DNA of 64,000 bases from Bacteroidales bacterium (GTDB lineage Bacteria > Bacteroidota > Bacteroidia > Bacteroidales > GCA-2748055). The translations under genes and the position numbers were made by a program. Where the stretch lies: the NCBI GenBank assembly GCA_016936975.1, contig JAFGWU010000097.1, positions 16,461-80,460 of the forward strand, given 5' to 3'. Of this stretch, positions 9,888 through 19,279 are shown in pieces; within the stretch, counting starts at the first letter, position 1, and every line of letters begins with the position of its first letter. Below the pieces are notes generated by a model. It saw nothing but the letters and a program-made list of their open reading frames with translations, was not told the origin of the DNA and ran no database searches.

Positions 9888-11092
9888 TGACCATAAGGAG
9901 ATACATAAAAGGAGACAGGATCATCTGGGCGGTTGTACTGATATTGTTGATCATATCATTACTGTCGGTCTACAGCTCGACCGGTTCACTGGCTTACCAG
10001 TATCGTTCTGGGAATACCTTCTTTTATCTTTTCCGGCAGTTAAAGTTTATATTACTTGGCCTGGTAATCATTTTTTTCGTGCACCTGGTTCCATACCAGG
10101 TTTTCAGCAGGGTATCCGTTATGGCGTTCTATATTGCGGTTCCGCTTCTGCTGGTCACCATGTTTGCCGGAACATCGATAAATGAGGCAACCCGGTGGCT
10201 CCAGATTCCGGGAACCGGACTTACCATTCAACCTTCCGATTTTGCCAAGGTTGCCCTCATTATGTATGTGGCCAGAATTCTGGCGGCAAACCAGAATAAT
10301 ATAAAGGATTTCAAAGGTGTATTTTTAAAAATTGCACTGGCTGTAATTCTGACCTGTGCCCTCATCCTGCCGGCGAATTTATCTACCTCCCTGATTGTGT
10401 TTATCACCTTATTCGCATTGATGTTTGTGGGGAGGATCCCCGTATTGTACTTACTCTCCCTGATAATGACAGGGGCTCTGATTCTTTCGGTTTTTATTTT
10501 GATTTCCTTTGCGGTAGGAAAAGAGGGAAGAATTCACACCTGGAAGAGCCGTATTGAAACCTACATGGAGGGAGGTGGTGATAATTACCAGTCTGACCAG
10601 GCAAAGGTAGCCATTGTGCAGGGTGGTTTCTTCGGGAAAGGACCCGGGAAAAGTACCCAGAGAAATTTGTTGCCCCATCCCTATTCGGATTTTGTGTTTG
10701 CCATAATAATTGAAGAATATGGATCCATTTTCGGAGGGATCACGATTCTTGCACTTTATCTGTGGCTGTTTTTCAGGACAGGTTTGATTGTCAGGCGCAG
10801 TAAAAGCACCTACGCGGCCTTTCTCGCATTCGGATTATCAACGGGTCTGGTCATACAGGCTTTTGTGAATATGGCGGTTGCAGTGGGCGTTCTGCCTGTA
10901 ACGGGTCAAACGTTGCCGCTTGTAAGCATGGGTGGATCATCGATTTTGTTCACAAGCCTGTCCGTGGGCATGATTTTGTCGGTAAGTTGGGGTTCAAAAG
11001 ATGATGAACAGAATGCCGAGGCGGATAAAGGTAAAAATGAAGAAGAAACAGGAGAAGAAAATTCAGATGAAAAAGAACCGGAAGCATCATAG
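9887..11092 (+). CDS. ftsW: Septal peptidoglycan glycosyltransferase FtsW
   Basis: This SEDS-family polytopic membrane protein polymerises lipid II at the septum with FtsI. About ten transmembrane helices are evident. Conserved SEDS features include TRWLQIPGTGLTIQPSDFAK and GVLPVTGQTLPLVSMGGSS near the C-terminus. The tail of about 30 residues is extremely charged (Asp/Glu/Lys rich). The 3' end overlaps the murG gene, whose chosen start at 11067 lies inside this reading frame. Confidence 0.95.
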   Translation: MTIRRYIKGDRIIWAVVLILLIISLLSVYSSTGSLAYQYRSGNTFFYLFRQLKFILLGLVIIFFVHLVPYQVFSRVSVMAFYIAVPLLLVTMFAGTSINEATRWLQIPGTGLTIQPSDFAKVALIMYVARILAANQNNIKDFKGVFLKIALAVILTCALILPANLSTSLIVFITLFALMFVGRIPVLYLLSLIMTGALILSVFILISFAVGKEGRIHTWKSRIETYMEGGGDNYQSDQAKVAIVQGGFFGKGPGKSTQRNLLPHPYSDFVFAIIIEEYGSIFGGITILALYLWLFFRTGLIVRRSKSTYAAFLAFGLSTGLVIQAFVNMAVAVGVLPVTGQTLPLVSMGGSSILFTSLSVGMILSVSWGSKDDEQNAEADKGKNEEETGEENSDEKEPEAS

Positions 11093-12194
11093 GATCCTGA
11101 TAGGGGGCGGAGGCACCGGAGGGCATGTCTTTCCGGCCATTGCTATTGCAAAGGAACTCAGCAATATGGATCCGGGGGCTGAGATTCTGTTTGTGGGGGC
11201 ACGGAACAGGCTGGAAATGGAAAAAGTTCCCGAATCGGGATTCAGGATTATAGGTTTACCGGTTGCCGGATTTCAAAGGCAATGGACTTTAAAGAATATT
11301 ACTTTTTTTTTCAGGCTGTTTGAGAGTATGAGAAGGTCAGGAAAAATATTAAAGGATTTTAAACCTGATGTTGCCGTGGGTGTTGGGGGATATGCCAGCG
11401 GGCCGATACTCAGAGCGGCGGCACGGAGGGGAATTCCAATTCTGATCCAGGAACAGAACTCTTTTGCAGGTCTAACCAACAGGCTTTTGGCCAGGCATGC
11501 CCAAAAAATTTGTGTTGCCTACGAAGGCATGGAAAAATATTTTCCTTCAGAGCGGATCATCCTGACCGGGAATCCGGTAAGACCGGAGTTAAAAAACCTT
11601 GGCGATAACCGGGGTAAAAGTCTGGACTCTTTCAATCTCAAGCCCGGTAAGAAGACAATTCTCTTGCTTGGAGGAAGCCTCGGAGCGCATACCCTGAATC
11701 AATGCATGAAAGACGGAATTTCACGGTTTGACAGGGAGGATTTGCAGTTATTATGGCAAACAGGAAAGGCCTATTACGAGTCTGCAAAGAGGACCGTTGA
11801 AGATAGTGGACTGGAAAATATTATGGTTGTGCCGTTTATTTCTGAAATGAACCGGGCATTTGCTGCAGCAACGATCATCATATCGCGTGCGGGTGCAGTA
11901 ACCCTATCGGAATTATGCCTGGTCGGGAAACCTGTCATCCTGGTTCCTTCTCCCAACGTGGCAGGGGATCATCAGACAAAGAATGCCGAAGCCCTGGTTT
12001 CAAGAAAAGCGGCGATAATGATACCGGATAACCTGGCTGAGAAATACCTGGTTGGCAAATTACTGGATCTGCTTGACAACCCGGAACTCATGAAGGAATT
12101 ATCGGTGAACATCAGTAAACTGGCTATTCCAGACTCGGCAGAAAGGATTGCAAATGAAATCATTAAACTGATAGAACCAAATCATGTGGGCTAA
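11067..12194 (+). CDS. murG: Lipid II synthase MurG
   Basis: This is the GT28 glycosyltransferase that adds GlcNAc to lipid I at the inner face of the membrane. The glycine-rich loop GGGGTGGHVFPAIAIA lies close to the N-terminus, the donor-site block LLGGSLGAHTLNQ in the middle, and the C-terminal ISRAGAVTLSELCLVGKPVILVP is diagnostic. The frame is open from 11001, but MurG proteins start about 10 residues before the glycine loop. The ATG at 11067 fits this and has AGGAG at 11050-11054, so I chose it; the overlap with ftsW is then 26 bases. It overlaps the murC start by 11 bases. Confidence 0.93.
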   Translation: MKKNRKHHRILIGGGGTGGHVFPAIAIAKELSNMDPGAEILFVGARNRLEMEKVPESGFRIIGLPVAGFQRQWTLKNITFFFRLFESMRRSGKILKDFKPDVAVGVGGYASGPILRAAARRGIPILIQEQNSFAGLTNRLLARHAQKICVAYEGMEKYFPSERIILTGNPVRPELKNLGDNRGKSLDSFNLKPGKKTILLLGGSLGAHTLNQCMKDGISRFDREDLQLLWQTGKAYYESAKRTVEDSGLENIMVVPFISEMNRAFAAATIIISRAGAVTLSELCLVGKPVILVPSPNVAGDHQTKNAEALVSRKAAIMIPDNLAEKYLVGKLLDLLDNPELMKELSVNISKLAIPDSAERIANEIIKLIEPNHVG

Positions 12195-13557
12195 TTTAAA
12201 TAGCGTTTATTTTATCGGTGTGGGAGGCATTGGAATGAGTGCCCTTGCACGCTATTTTGTCAGCCAGTCAAAAAAGGTGGCCGGCTACGACCGCGTTTCC
12301 ACAGCACTGACGGATGAGTTGATCAGGGAGGGCATCCATATTCATTTTGAGGAGAAAATATCCCTGATTCCAAAGGAATTCAAAGATCCCGAGCGAACAC
12401 TGGTAATTTATACCCCGGCAATTCCCGAAAGCAGTCAGGAGCTGAATTACTTCCGCAGAAGAGGATTCAGGGTTATCAAGAGAGCTACTGCTTTGGGAGA
12501 AGTGTTTAATTCGGGAACCGGGATCGGTATTGCCGGCACCCATGGAAAGACAAGTGTTTCAACCATGCTGGCAGAGATACTGTCCCACTCAAAATTGGGA
12601 TGCAATGCATTTCTTGGTGGGATCAGCAAGAATTTCAATTCAAATGTGTTCATTGATCCTGGATCAAAAATAATTCTTGCAGAGGCAGATGAATATGACC
12701 GGTCGTTTCTTACACTCTTCCCTGACATCGGGTTGATTACGGCGATGGATCCCGACCATCTGGATATTTACCAATCCTACGGTAATCTTATTAAAGCATT
12801 TGAAATCTTTATTTCACAGATAAGGGAGAAGGGAAAGCTGATTCTGAAATATGGGTTGCATCCCTACATTCCGGAACACCTCAGTGTTTTCACCTATGCA
12901 TTGAATAATCCTGATGCACATTATTATGCAAGAGATATTCAAACAGGGCCTAATGGATGCAGGTTTACGATAGTCACCCCGGGAAATATTATCCCTGGTA
13001 TCACGCTGGGTGTTTTTGGGGAAACCAATATTGAGAATGCCGTCGGGGCAGTGGCCGTAGCGGATCAGCTGGGGATAATTCCGGAAATACTATTTAAATC
13101 ACTGGCAGAATTCAAAGGCGTAAAACGAAGATTTGATGTTCATGTGTATACCGATCAAACGGTCTATATTGACGATTATGCGCACCATCCCAGGGAGATC
13201 GACTCCATCATCAATTCTGTAAGAAAGATTTTTCCGGGTAAAAAGATTACCGGAATATTTCAGCCGCACCTGTATTCCCGGACGAAAGATTTTGCCGTTG
13301 AATTTGGTAAATCCCTTAGTTTGCTCGATGAATTAATTCTGCTGGATATTTATCCGGCACGTGAAAATCCTGTCCCCGGAGTCGATTCAAAATTGATCTT
13401 TGACCAGGTTGAAATACGCGAAAAAGTACTTATCGATAAAAAACAGTTGTTCAGGGTTATCAGGGAAAGAGATCCGGAAATTCTCCTCACCATGGGAGCG
13501 GGCGATATTGACCAGTTTGTTCAACCCATAAAAGAGTGGTTAATGAGTAAGAGATGA
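12184..13557 (+). CDS. murC: UDP-MurNAc:L-alanine ligase MurC
   Basis: This is the first amino-acid ligase of the peptidoglycan precursor pathway. It has the N-terminal nucleotide motif YFIGVGGIGMSALARYF, ATP loop GIAGTHGKTSVSTML, the EADEYDRSFL block, MDPDHLDIY, and the C-terminal YIDDYAHHPREI with FQPHLYSRTKDF typical of MurC. The length is 457 residues. It lies between murG and ftsQ with overlaps on both sides. No ddl follows it, as is usual in Bacteroidota. Confidence 0.96.
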   Translation: MWANLNSVYFIGVGGIGMSALARYFVSQSKKVAGYDRVSTALTDELIREGIHIHFEEKISLIPKEFKDPERTLVIYTPAIPESSQELNYFRRRGFRVIKRATALGEVFNSGTGIGIAGTHGKTSVSTMLAEILSHSKLGCNAFLGGISKNFNSNVFIDPGSKIILAEADEYDRSFLTLFPDIGLITAMDPDHLDIYQSYGNLIKAFEIFISQIREKGKLILKYGLHPYIPEHLSVFTYALNNPDAHYYARDIQTGPNGCRFTIVTPGNIIPGITLGVFGETNIENAVGAVAVADQLGIIPEILFKSLAEFKGVKRRFDVHVYTDQTVYIDDYAHHPREIDSIINSVRKIFPGKKITGIFQPHLYSRTKDFAVEFGKSLSLLDELILLDIYPARENPVPGVDSKLIFDQVEIREKVLIDKKQLFRVIRERDPEILLTMGAGDIDQFVQPIKEWLMSKR

Positions 13558-14345
13558 GAACCGTATTTAAAATAGTGATATGGCTTGGTATTGGATTGTG
13601 GTTTATCGCAGTCATGGGATTTGTGAATTCAGAAATGGACGGGATCATATGTAATCAGGTGGAAATAGTATTGAAAGACAGTGTAAGAAACCGTTTCGTT
13701 ACGGCAGCTGAGATCAGGGACATGATCAACGCGTATAATTCGGATATACAGGGGTATCCGGTAAAAGATATCAACATCCGGGACCTGGAGCATAGGCTGG
13801 AGGAAAATCCTTACATAAGGAATGCAGAGGTTTTCAGCGATATCTCCGGGAGGCTGAATATTGAAATTTACCAGAGAGAACCTCTGATCAGGGTAATCCC
13901 TGAGAACGGACAGGGATTTTATATTGACAGGGAAGGGTATTCACTTCCGCTTTCATCAAATTATTCAGCGCTGATCATGCTGGCAACCGGGTACATTGAA
14001 TCCCCCGGTAATATCGGATCCAAAATATCTGTAAAGGAATCAGGGGAGAATAGTCTTTCATCCTTACATCACCTCCGAGATTTATATGCGTTCGGTCTTT
14101 ATCTGGATGGGCATCCATTCTGGTCGAGCCAGATAGTTCAGATTTACCTGAACCGGGAAGGTGAGTATGAGCTTATCCCCAGGGTGGGATCGCACCAGAT
14201 CCTGCTGGGCAGCCTGGATGATTACAGGATTAAACTCCGAAATCTGGAGGTACTTTACAGACAGGGCTTTAAGAAAAATGGCTGGAACAGTTATGACAAA
14301 ATAAATTTAAAATACTTAAACCAGGTAATTTGTACAAAACGTTAA
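13554..14345 (+). CDS. ftsQ: Cell division protein FtsQ/DivIB
   Basis: This bitopic divisome protein has one N-terminal transmembrane helix (about residues 7-25), then a POTRA-like domain containing FVTAAEIRDMINA and DIRDLEHRLEENPYIRNAEVF, the region that in the family binds partner proteins, followed by the beta domain. The 263-residue length is normal. It starts in an ATGA overlap with murC and lies directly before ftsA. Sequence identity in this family is weak, so the call uses both the POTRA pattern and the position. Confidence 0.9.
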   Translation: MRTVFKIVIWLGIGLWFIAVMGFVNSEMDGIICNQVEIVLKDSVRNRFVTAAEIRDMINAYNSDIQGYPVKDINIRDLEHRLEENPYIRNAEVFSDISGRLNIEIYQREPLIRVIPENGQGFYIDREGYSLPLSSNYSALIMLATGYIESPGNIGSKISVKESGENSLSSLHHLRDLYAFGLYLDGHPFWSSQIVQIYLNREGEYELIPRVGSHQILLGSLDDYRIKLRNLEVLYRQGFKKNGWNSYDKINLKYLNQVICTKR

Positions 14346-14349
14346 AACT

Positions 14350-15687
14350 ATGGCAAAAAAAGATCATTTTGTTGCTGCAGTTGATATTGGGACAACCAAA
14401 ATTGTAAGTCTTGTTGGCCGGCTGAACGATAACAAGAAACTGGAGGTCCTGGGTATCAGCAGAACAGCTTCGAAAGGCGTCAAACGCGGAGTCGTATTAA
14501 ATATTGAAGAAACCGTTAACGCCATTCAGACAACCACCGAGGAAGCCATCAAGCAGTCGGGAGTCAACTTTAAGGAAGTTTTTGTAGGAATTGCAGGCCA
14601 GCATATTAAATCGGTCCGCAGCAGAGGGTATATTAACCGCGATTCCTATGATGATGAAATCACGAAGGAGGATATCCAGAAGCTGATCAATGATATGTAT
14701 AAGATTCCTGTGGATGTTGGAGAAGAGATTATCCATGTAATTCCGCAGAGCTTTATCGTTGACAGCGAAACGGGAGTTAAGAATCCCATCGGGATATCCG
14801 GTAAAAGACTGGAAGCCAACTTCCATATAGTGGTTGGACAGATTTCATCGGCACGAAACATTCAGAAGTGTATTAACAGGGTCGGACTGGATGTCAAACA
14901 GCTTATCCTGGAGCCGCTGGCCTCAAGTGCTGCAGTGCTGACGGATGACGAGAAAGAGGCCGGTGTGGCTCTTGTAGACATTGGTGGCGGAACAACTGAT
15001 GTGGCGGTTTATTATGATGACATCATCCGGCATACTGCAGTGATTCCATTCGGCGGGAATGTAATAACCCGGGATATCAAGGAAGGATGTTCCATTTTAC
15101 AGCGGCAGGCCGAATCCCTGAAGATACAGTTTGGTTCAGCTCTGGGCGACCTGGCACAGGAGGATAAGGTGGTCACAATTCCGGGTATATCGGGGCGTGA
15201 TCCGAAAGAGATCAGCTTCAGGAGCCTGGCTTATATCATTCAGTCGAGAATGGAGGAGATCATTGATGCGGTCAGTTTCGAAATCGAGAATTCGGGATAT
15301 ATGGATAAACTGAGTGCCGGTATTGTACTTACCGGGGGAGGAGCGATGCTTCGTCATATTAACCAGCTGGTCAAATTCAAAACGGGTTTGGATGTCCGCA
15401 TCGGTTATCCGAATGAAATGCTTGCTGCGGATACTCCTGAAGAAATCAACCAGCCGGTCTATTCCACCTCAATCGGTTTATTGCTGAAGGGGCTTGAATA
15501 CTGCCGTGAAAACAGTGAAGAGGTGGCTGTGGAAGAAAAGCAGGAAGGAGTGTTTGATTCGGTGGAACAAATTACGGAGCAGGAATCCAGAAAAAATAAT
15601 AAACGGATGTTCAAGGGCGCAAAGTTATTTGAGAACCTGAAAAATACGTTGAGTGATATTTTCGATGAGAACGACGTAAAGATGTAA
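14350..15687 (+). CDS. ftsA: Cell division protein FtsA
   Basis: This is an actin-like ATPase that tethers FtsZ to the membrane. The phosphate-1 loop AAVDIGTTKIVSLVGR, phosphate-2 loop ALVDIGGGTTDVAVYY and adenosine motif GIVLTGGGAML are all present, with the SHS2/1C domain between. The C-terminus after residue about 395 is a low-conservation linker ending in a lysine- and hydrophobic-rich stretch (MFKGAKLFENLKNTLSDIF) that can form the amphipathic membrane-targeting helix. The length is 445 residues. ftsZ follows 17 bases downstream. Confidence 0.96.
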   Translation: MAKKDHFVAAVDIGTTKIVSLVGRLNDNKKLEVLGISRTASKGVKRGVVLNIEETVNAIQTTTEEAIKQSGVNFKEVFVGIAGQHIKSVRSRGYINRDSYDDEITKEDIQKLINDMYKIPVDVGEEIIHVIPQSFIVDSETGVKNPIGISGKRLEANFHIVVGQISSARNIQKCINRVGLDVKQLILEPLASSAAVLTDDEKEAGVALVDIGGGTTDVAVYYDDIIRHTAVIPFGGNVITRDIKEGCSILQRQAESLKIQFGSALGDLAQEDKVVTIPGISGRDPKEISFRSLAYIIQSRMEEIIDAVSFEIENSGYMDKLSAGIVLTGGGAMLRHINQLVKFKTGLDVRIGYPNEMLAADTPEEINQPVYSTSIGLLLKGLEYCRENSEEVAVEEKQEGVFDSVEQITEQESRKNNKRMFKGAKLFENLKNTLSDIFDENDVKM

Positions 15688-15704
15688 TCTGAAAAACTAC
15701 CATT

Positions 15705-17147
15705 ATGGAAGAGATAATAAACTTCGATCTTCCTCCGGAAAGGTCATCAATTATTAAGGTCATTGGTGTTGGCGGCGGAGGGAATAATGCGGTTAATCAC
15801 ATGTATTGCAAAGGCATTAAAGATGTGAATTTTGTGGTATGTAATACCGATGCCCAGGCCCTTCAAAACAGTCCTGTATCGATAAAGCTGCAGCTGGGGG
15901 AAGCATTGACTGAGGGAAGGGGTGCCGGGGGCAAACCGGAGGTCGGGCGCCAGGCTGCGCTTGAGAGTGCCGATCATATCAAAGAGATCCTTTCGAGCAA
16001 TACGAGCATGGTGTTCGTTACGGCCGGAATGGGGGGAGGCACGGGAACCGGTGCAGCTCCGGTAATTGCAAAGATATCACGGGAACTTGGAATCTTAACA
16101 GTAGCCATTGTCACGATCCCCTTCAGTTTTGAAGGACCCGAACGCATCAATCAGGCGATTGAGGGAATCAACGAACTGAGACATCATGTCGATTCACTGT
16201 TGGTCATCAATAATGAAAAATTACGTGAAATTCATGGAAACCTCAAGGTCAGTGAAGCATTTGCAAGAGCCGATGATGTACTTGCCACTGCAGCAAAAGG
16301 AATTGCAGAAATCATTACCGTTCATGGGTATATCAATGTTGATTTTGCGGATGTTGAGACGGTAATGAGCGATAGTGGCGTGGCCATAATGGGTTCCCAC
16401 AATGCGTCAGGGGAAGATCGGGCAATGAAGGCAATAGCCGGGGCAATTGCTTCACCCCTGCTGAATAACAATGAGATCACAGGCGCCAGAAGTGTGCTTC
16501 TGAATATCACATCGGGTACCGAGGAGATTACCATGGATGAAATTTCAGAAATAACCGATTATGTGGTTAATGCTTCCTCAAAAGATACAACCCTTATTTG
16601 GGGAATGGGAGCAGATAAGGAGCTTGGTGAAAGTATCAGCGTAACGATTATTGCCACAGGATTTAAAATGAACAGTATCCCCGAATTATATATCGGAAAG
16701 AGGCGTTATGATAAATTTCCGCTCAGGGAGGCGCAGAAGCAGAAGAACAGTGCCGGCAGACTGAGGTCAACCATGCCGGATCCAAATCAGGGGACCATTG
16801 ATTTTACAGTCAAAAATATTGAGGAGTCGGAAGAGTACATCCTGTTCGATGAGAAACGGAGAAATCCGGACCGTGATGAAAAAGAAAAAAAGATGGCAGA
16901 GCGTGTAAGGAATCTCAAGGAATCGCATGAAAAGCTCAAGGAATCGGGATATATTCCCGCTTCCAGGAACGATGAAATTGATGAGATGGAAAATGTTCCG
17001 GCCTATGTCAGGAAAAGGCTGGAGTTGAGCAATGACATGATTTCCGACAGCGATGAAGTATCAAAATACCGCTTGTCGGAGGACGAAGAAACAAACGGTC
17101 CGAAAATCAAATCCGACAACTCCTATTTACACGATAATGTAGACTAA
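15705..17147 (+). CDS. ftsZ: Cell division GTPase FtsZ
   Basis: This tubulin homologue forms the Z ring. It has the GTP-binding motif [14 protein letters not shown] and N-terminal [15 protein letters not shown]. The T7-loop region and C-terminal subdomain are intact. After about residue 330 there is a long hydrophilic linker rich in Asp/Glu/Lys, then [12 protein letters not shown] at about 431-442, which looks like the FtsA-binding conserved peptide. A further 38-residue acidic tail ends in LHDNVD. It is the last gene of the dcw cluster and is followed by an intrinsic terminator. Confidence 0.97.
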   Translation: MEEIINFDLPPERSSIIKVIGVGGGGNNAVNHMYCKGIKDVNFVVCNTDAQALQNSPVSIKLQLGEALTEGRGAGGKPEVGRQAALESADHIKEILSSNTSMVFVTAGMGGGTGTGAAPVIAKISRELGILTVAIVTIPFSFEGPERINQAIEGINELRHHVDSLLVINNEKLREIHGNLKVSEAFARADDVLATAAKGIAEIITVHGYINVDFADVETVMSDSGVAIMGSHNASGEDRAMKAIAGAIASPLLNNNEITGARSVLLNITSGTEEITMDEISEITDYVVNASSKDTTLIWGMGADKELGESISVTIIATGFKMNSIPELYIGKRRYDKFPLREAQKQKNSAGRLRSTMPDPNQGTIDFTVKNIEESEEYILFDEKRRNPDRDEKEKKMAERVRNLKESHEKLKESGYIPASRNDEIDEMENVPAYVRKRLELSNDMISDSDEVSKYRLSEDEETNGPKIKSDNSYLHDNVD

Positions 17148-17236
17148 AACTGTTTTTGTACAAGCCCGCGGTGCACCGTTTATTTTTTTCTTTAGCCGGA
17201 AACGGGAACCGGTGGGAAATTGCCTGTTGAGCGACC

Positions 17237-17264
17237 GGAGCTGCGTTACGCAGCTCCTTTTTTT
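17237..17264 (+). terminator. Intrinsic terminator after ftsZ
   Basis: A perfect 9-bp stem GGAGCTGCG/CGCAGCTCC with a TTA loop is followed by seven T residues. It lies 90 bp after the ftsZ stop and closes the dcw transcription unit. Confidence 0.92.
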
Positions 17265-17330
17265 ATTTGTAAGGACTTCAAGCTTTAGATGAGTGATTGA
17301 GAAAAGCTTCTTAATGATAAAGTCTGGAAA

Positions 17331-17387
17331 AAAGAAGGAGGTTATCTTAAAAGATGTTCCTCGTTAAAGGTTTATAAGACAACCTCC
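17331..17387 (-). terminator. Intrinsic terminator for the HtrA gene
   Basis: The arms are at 17337-17349 and 17375-17387. Read on the minus strand, 13 bp pair (one as a G-U wobble) around a 25-nt loop, and the T-rich tail TTCTTTTTT follows on the minus strand. The wobble pairs only in the minus-strand transcript, which supports the direction. It lies 26 bp after the protease stop. Confidence 0.75.
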
Positions 17388-17412
17388 TCTGAATTGTTTT
17401 TCAAGGAAATCA

Positions 17413-18927
17413 TCACAATCCGAAGGCGTAATAATATTCTCCCGGATACTCCTCATATACTCCTTCCAGAAGTACACCCCCCTCTTTTCCTTCCAGTAAC
17501 CTGGTAAACTCTTCAACCGATTTCACCGCTTTCCCGTCAACTTTCGTGATGATGAATCCAACGCGCATATCTGTATGCCTCTTAAGTTTTCCTGCAGATA
17601 ACCGTGTTACTTTCAATCCGCCCGGAATGTCAAGTTTCCTTGCAATTTGCTTATCAACAGGTTCAAGCTGTACTCCCAACTCATCCAGGATTTCTATATT
17701 GCTTTTCTCCGCGAGAACTGCTTTACCTTCCTGGTTACGTAATTCGACAATGAATTCCATCTCTTTATTATGCCGGTCAACTTTTAATCTTACCTGGTCA
17801 CCCGGACGGTGGCGTCCTATGATCTCCAGAAGGGAGGAGGAAGATTTTGTAGGCGTCTCATTGACTTCCAGAATGACATCTCCGACTTTTATACCGGCAT
17901 CTGCGGCCGCACTGTTGGCTGTAATACTGTCGACGTAAACACCCTCTGTTACATCCAGATCTTTTTCTGTGGCCAGGTTTCCGTCAACGCTTCTGATTAT
18001 CAATCCAAGATAGCCACGCTGGACCATTCCGTATTCAATAAGATCTTCAACAACTTTCCCGACAATATTTGAAGGAACGGCAAATCCATAGCCTGCGTAA
18101 GCACCGGTCGGACTGGCGATGGCAGTATTGATTCCAATCAGTCCTCCCTGAAGGTTGACCAGGGCTCCTCCGCTGTTACCCGGATTAATCGCCGCATCGG
18201 TTTGAATGAACGACTCGATGGCACTGCGGTCATTGAGGATGTTTATATTCCGCGCCTTGGCACTCACAATACCGGCTGTTACCGTGGAGTTCAGGTTAAA
18301 CGGATTACCCACTGCCAGAACCCACTGTCCGACCTGTACATTGTCGGAGTTCACGAGCGGGACGAAAGGCAGGTTCTTTTCTTTAATCTGAATCAGGGCC
18401 AGGTCGGTTGACGGATCAGTACCGACTATCCTGGCTTTGTACACCCGGTTATCGTGCAGGGTTACCTCAATATCGTCGGAATTGTCGATTACATGGTTAT
18501 TGGTTACGATGTAACCATCGGAATTGATGATGACTCCCGAACCGGAACCAACCCTTGTCTGTGGGCCCTGTTGCTGTGGGATTTCAAAACGGAATTCCGG
18601 TCCAAAAAACCGACGCAGCATATCATCGTCAAAGAAGTACCTGAACTGTTCAGGGATGTCCCTGCCGTTACCGTAATCGGACCTGGAGACCTGGGTTGAT
18701 TTGATGTGAACGACTGCCGGCATCACCTTATTGGCCACATCTGTGAACTCAAGGGGAACGATTTCTCCATCCTCATTCACGGTATAGGCCGCTCCTATTG
18801 CCGGAGTTCCCGGGAGATGCTCAATTTTTATAGTGGATCCCCTGTCGGGATCAATCAGATAGGTTGTCCCTATTGTGATGGTACTTCCTGCTATGGCAGC
18901 CAGCAAAAGTATTCCAAATTTTTTCAT
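17413..18927 (-). CDS. Periplasmic serine protease, Do/DegP/HtrA family
   Basis: This is a trypsin-like envelope protease/chaperone. It has an N-terminal signal or anchor segment (residues 1-24), then a protease domain with catalytic triad H145 (VTNNHVID), D175 (STDLALIQ) and S252 (NPGNSGGAL). Two PDZ regions follow: a clear one at about 300-390 (RGYLGLIIRS and GIKVGDVILEVN), and a second more divergent one to the C-terminus. The 504-residue length matches DegP/DegQ. It is monocistronic, with its own terminator and a strong Shine-Dalgarno. Such proteases remove misfolded envelope proteins and are often stress-induced, but no stress promoter could be recognised here. Confidence 0.93.
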   Translation of the reverse strand: MKKFGILLLAAIAGSTITIGTTYLIDPDRGSTIKIEHLPGTPAIGAAYTVNEDGEIVPLEFTDVANKVMPAVVHIKSTQVSRSDYGNGRDIPEQFRYFFDDDMLRRFFGPEFRFEIPQQQGPQTRVGSGSGVIINSDGYIVTNNHVIDNSDDIEVTLHDNRVYKARIVGTDPSTDLALIQIKEKNLPFVPLVNSDNVQVGQWVLAVGNPFNLNSTVTAGIVSAKARNINILNDRSAIESFIQTDAAINPGNSGGALVNLQGGLIGINTAIASPTGAYAGYGFAVPSNIVGKVVEDLIEYGMVQRGYLGLIIRSVDGNLATEKDLDVTEGVYVDSITANSAAADAGIKVGDVILEVNETPTKSSSSLLEIIGRHRPGDQVRLKVDRHNKEMEFIVELRNQEGKAVLAEKSNIEILDELGVQLEPVDKQIARKLDIPGGLKVTRLSAGKLKRHTDMRVGFIITKVDGKAVKSVEEFTRLLEGKEGGVLLEGVYEEYPGEYYYAFGL

Positions 18928-18934
18928 GACAGAA

Positions 18935-18942
18935 TCCTCCTT
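18935..18942 (-). promoter_or_regulatory. Strong Shine-Dalgarno of the HtrA gene
   Basis: AAGGAGGA on the minus strand lies 7 bases before the ATG at 18927. This is a near-perfect anti-SD match, which is unusual in this window, where most starts have A-rich leaders without SD. Confidence 0.6.
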
Positions 18943-19069
18943 AATTTTTTCAGAACTTTCTTTTTAACGTCTGTAATCGATCAATATGTATGCCCTGCCA
19001 TCAGGGGCGGCCTTCTTTTAACATTATTTAAGATAATTGCGTGAATTTCATGACAATATGACACTGACT

Positions 19070-19279
19070 CCGGTTCCGGGGTCCCGGTTTCCGGTTCCTC
19101 CAACCTTCGTTCCATTGATCGGGACTGAGGTTGGTAAAAGGTTTAAAGTGCAGGATTCCCGATTTACTGGTTTCCTCTTCCGGAGGCAGGAGATCGGATG
19201 AATTAATTAGCCTGATTGCCCAATTGCTTAATCGCCCAATCGCCCAATCGCACAATCGTAAGATCGCTCAATCGCTCAA
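19070..19279. repeat. Intergenic repeat locus A: GGTTCC-like repeats, palindrome remnant, octamer array
   Basis: Eight exact-length 8-bp units run from 19216 to 19279 (TTGCCCAA, TTGCTTAA, TCGCCCAA twice, TCGCACAA, TCGTAAGA, TCGCTCAA twice). The stop codon of the PpiD-like gene (19276-19278) is inside the last unit. At 19070-19099 there are GGTTCC/GGTTTCC repeats. At 19104-19125 there is a CCTTCGTT...ATCGGGAC stretch resembling the palindromic element at locus C. The rest of the 348-bp gap (18928-19275) shows no gene. Confidence 0.8.

Noticed and set aside
13546..13560. Missing ddl between murC and ftsQ as a deletion
   Set aside because: Bacteroidota dcw clusters normally lack ddl here; the genes overlap cleanly with no scar.
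16998..17147. FtsZ C-terminal extension beyond the conserved peptide as an anomaly
   Set aside because: A tail ending LHDNVD after the conserved peptide appears to be common in Bacteroidota FtsZ, so it is not unusual.
19216..19279. CRISPR array
   Set aside because: Units are 8 bp with no spacers between them, and there are no cas genes in the window.
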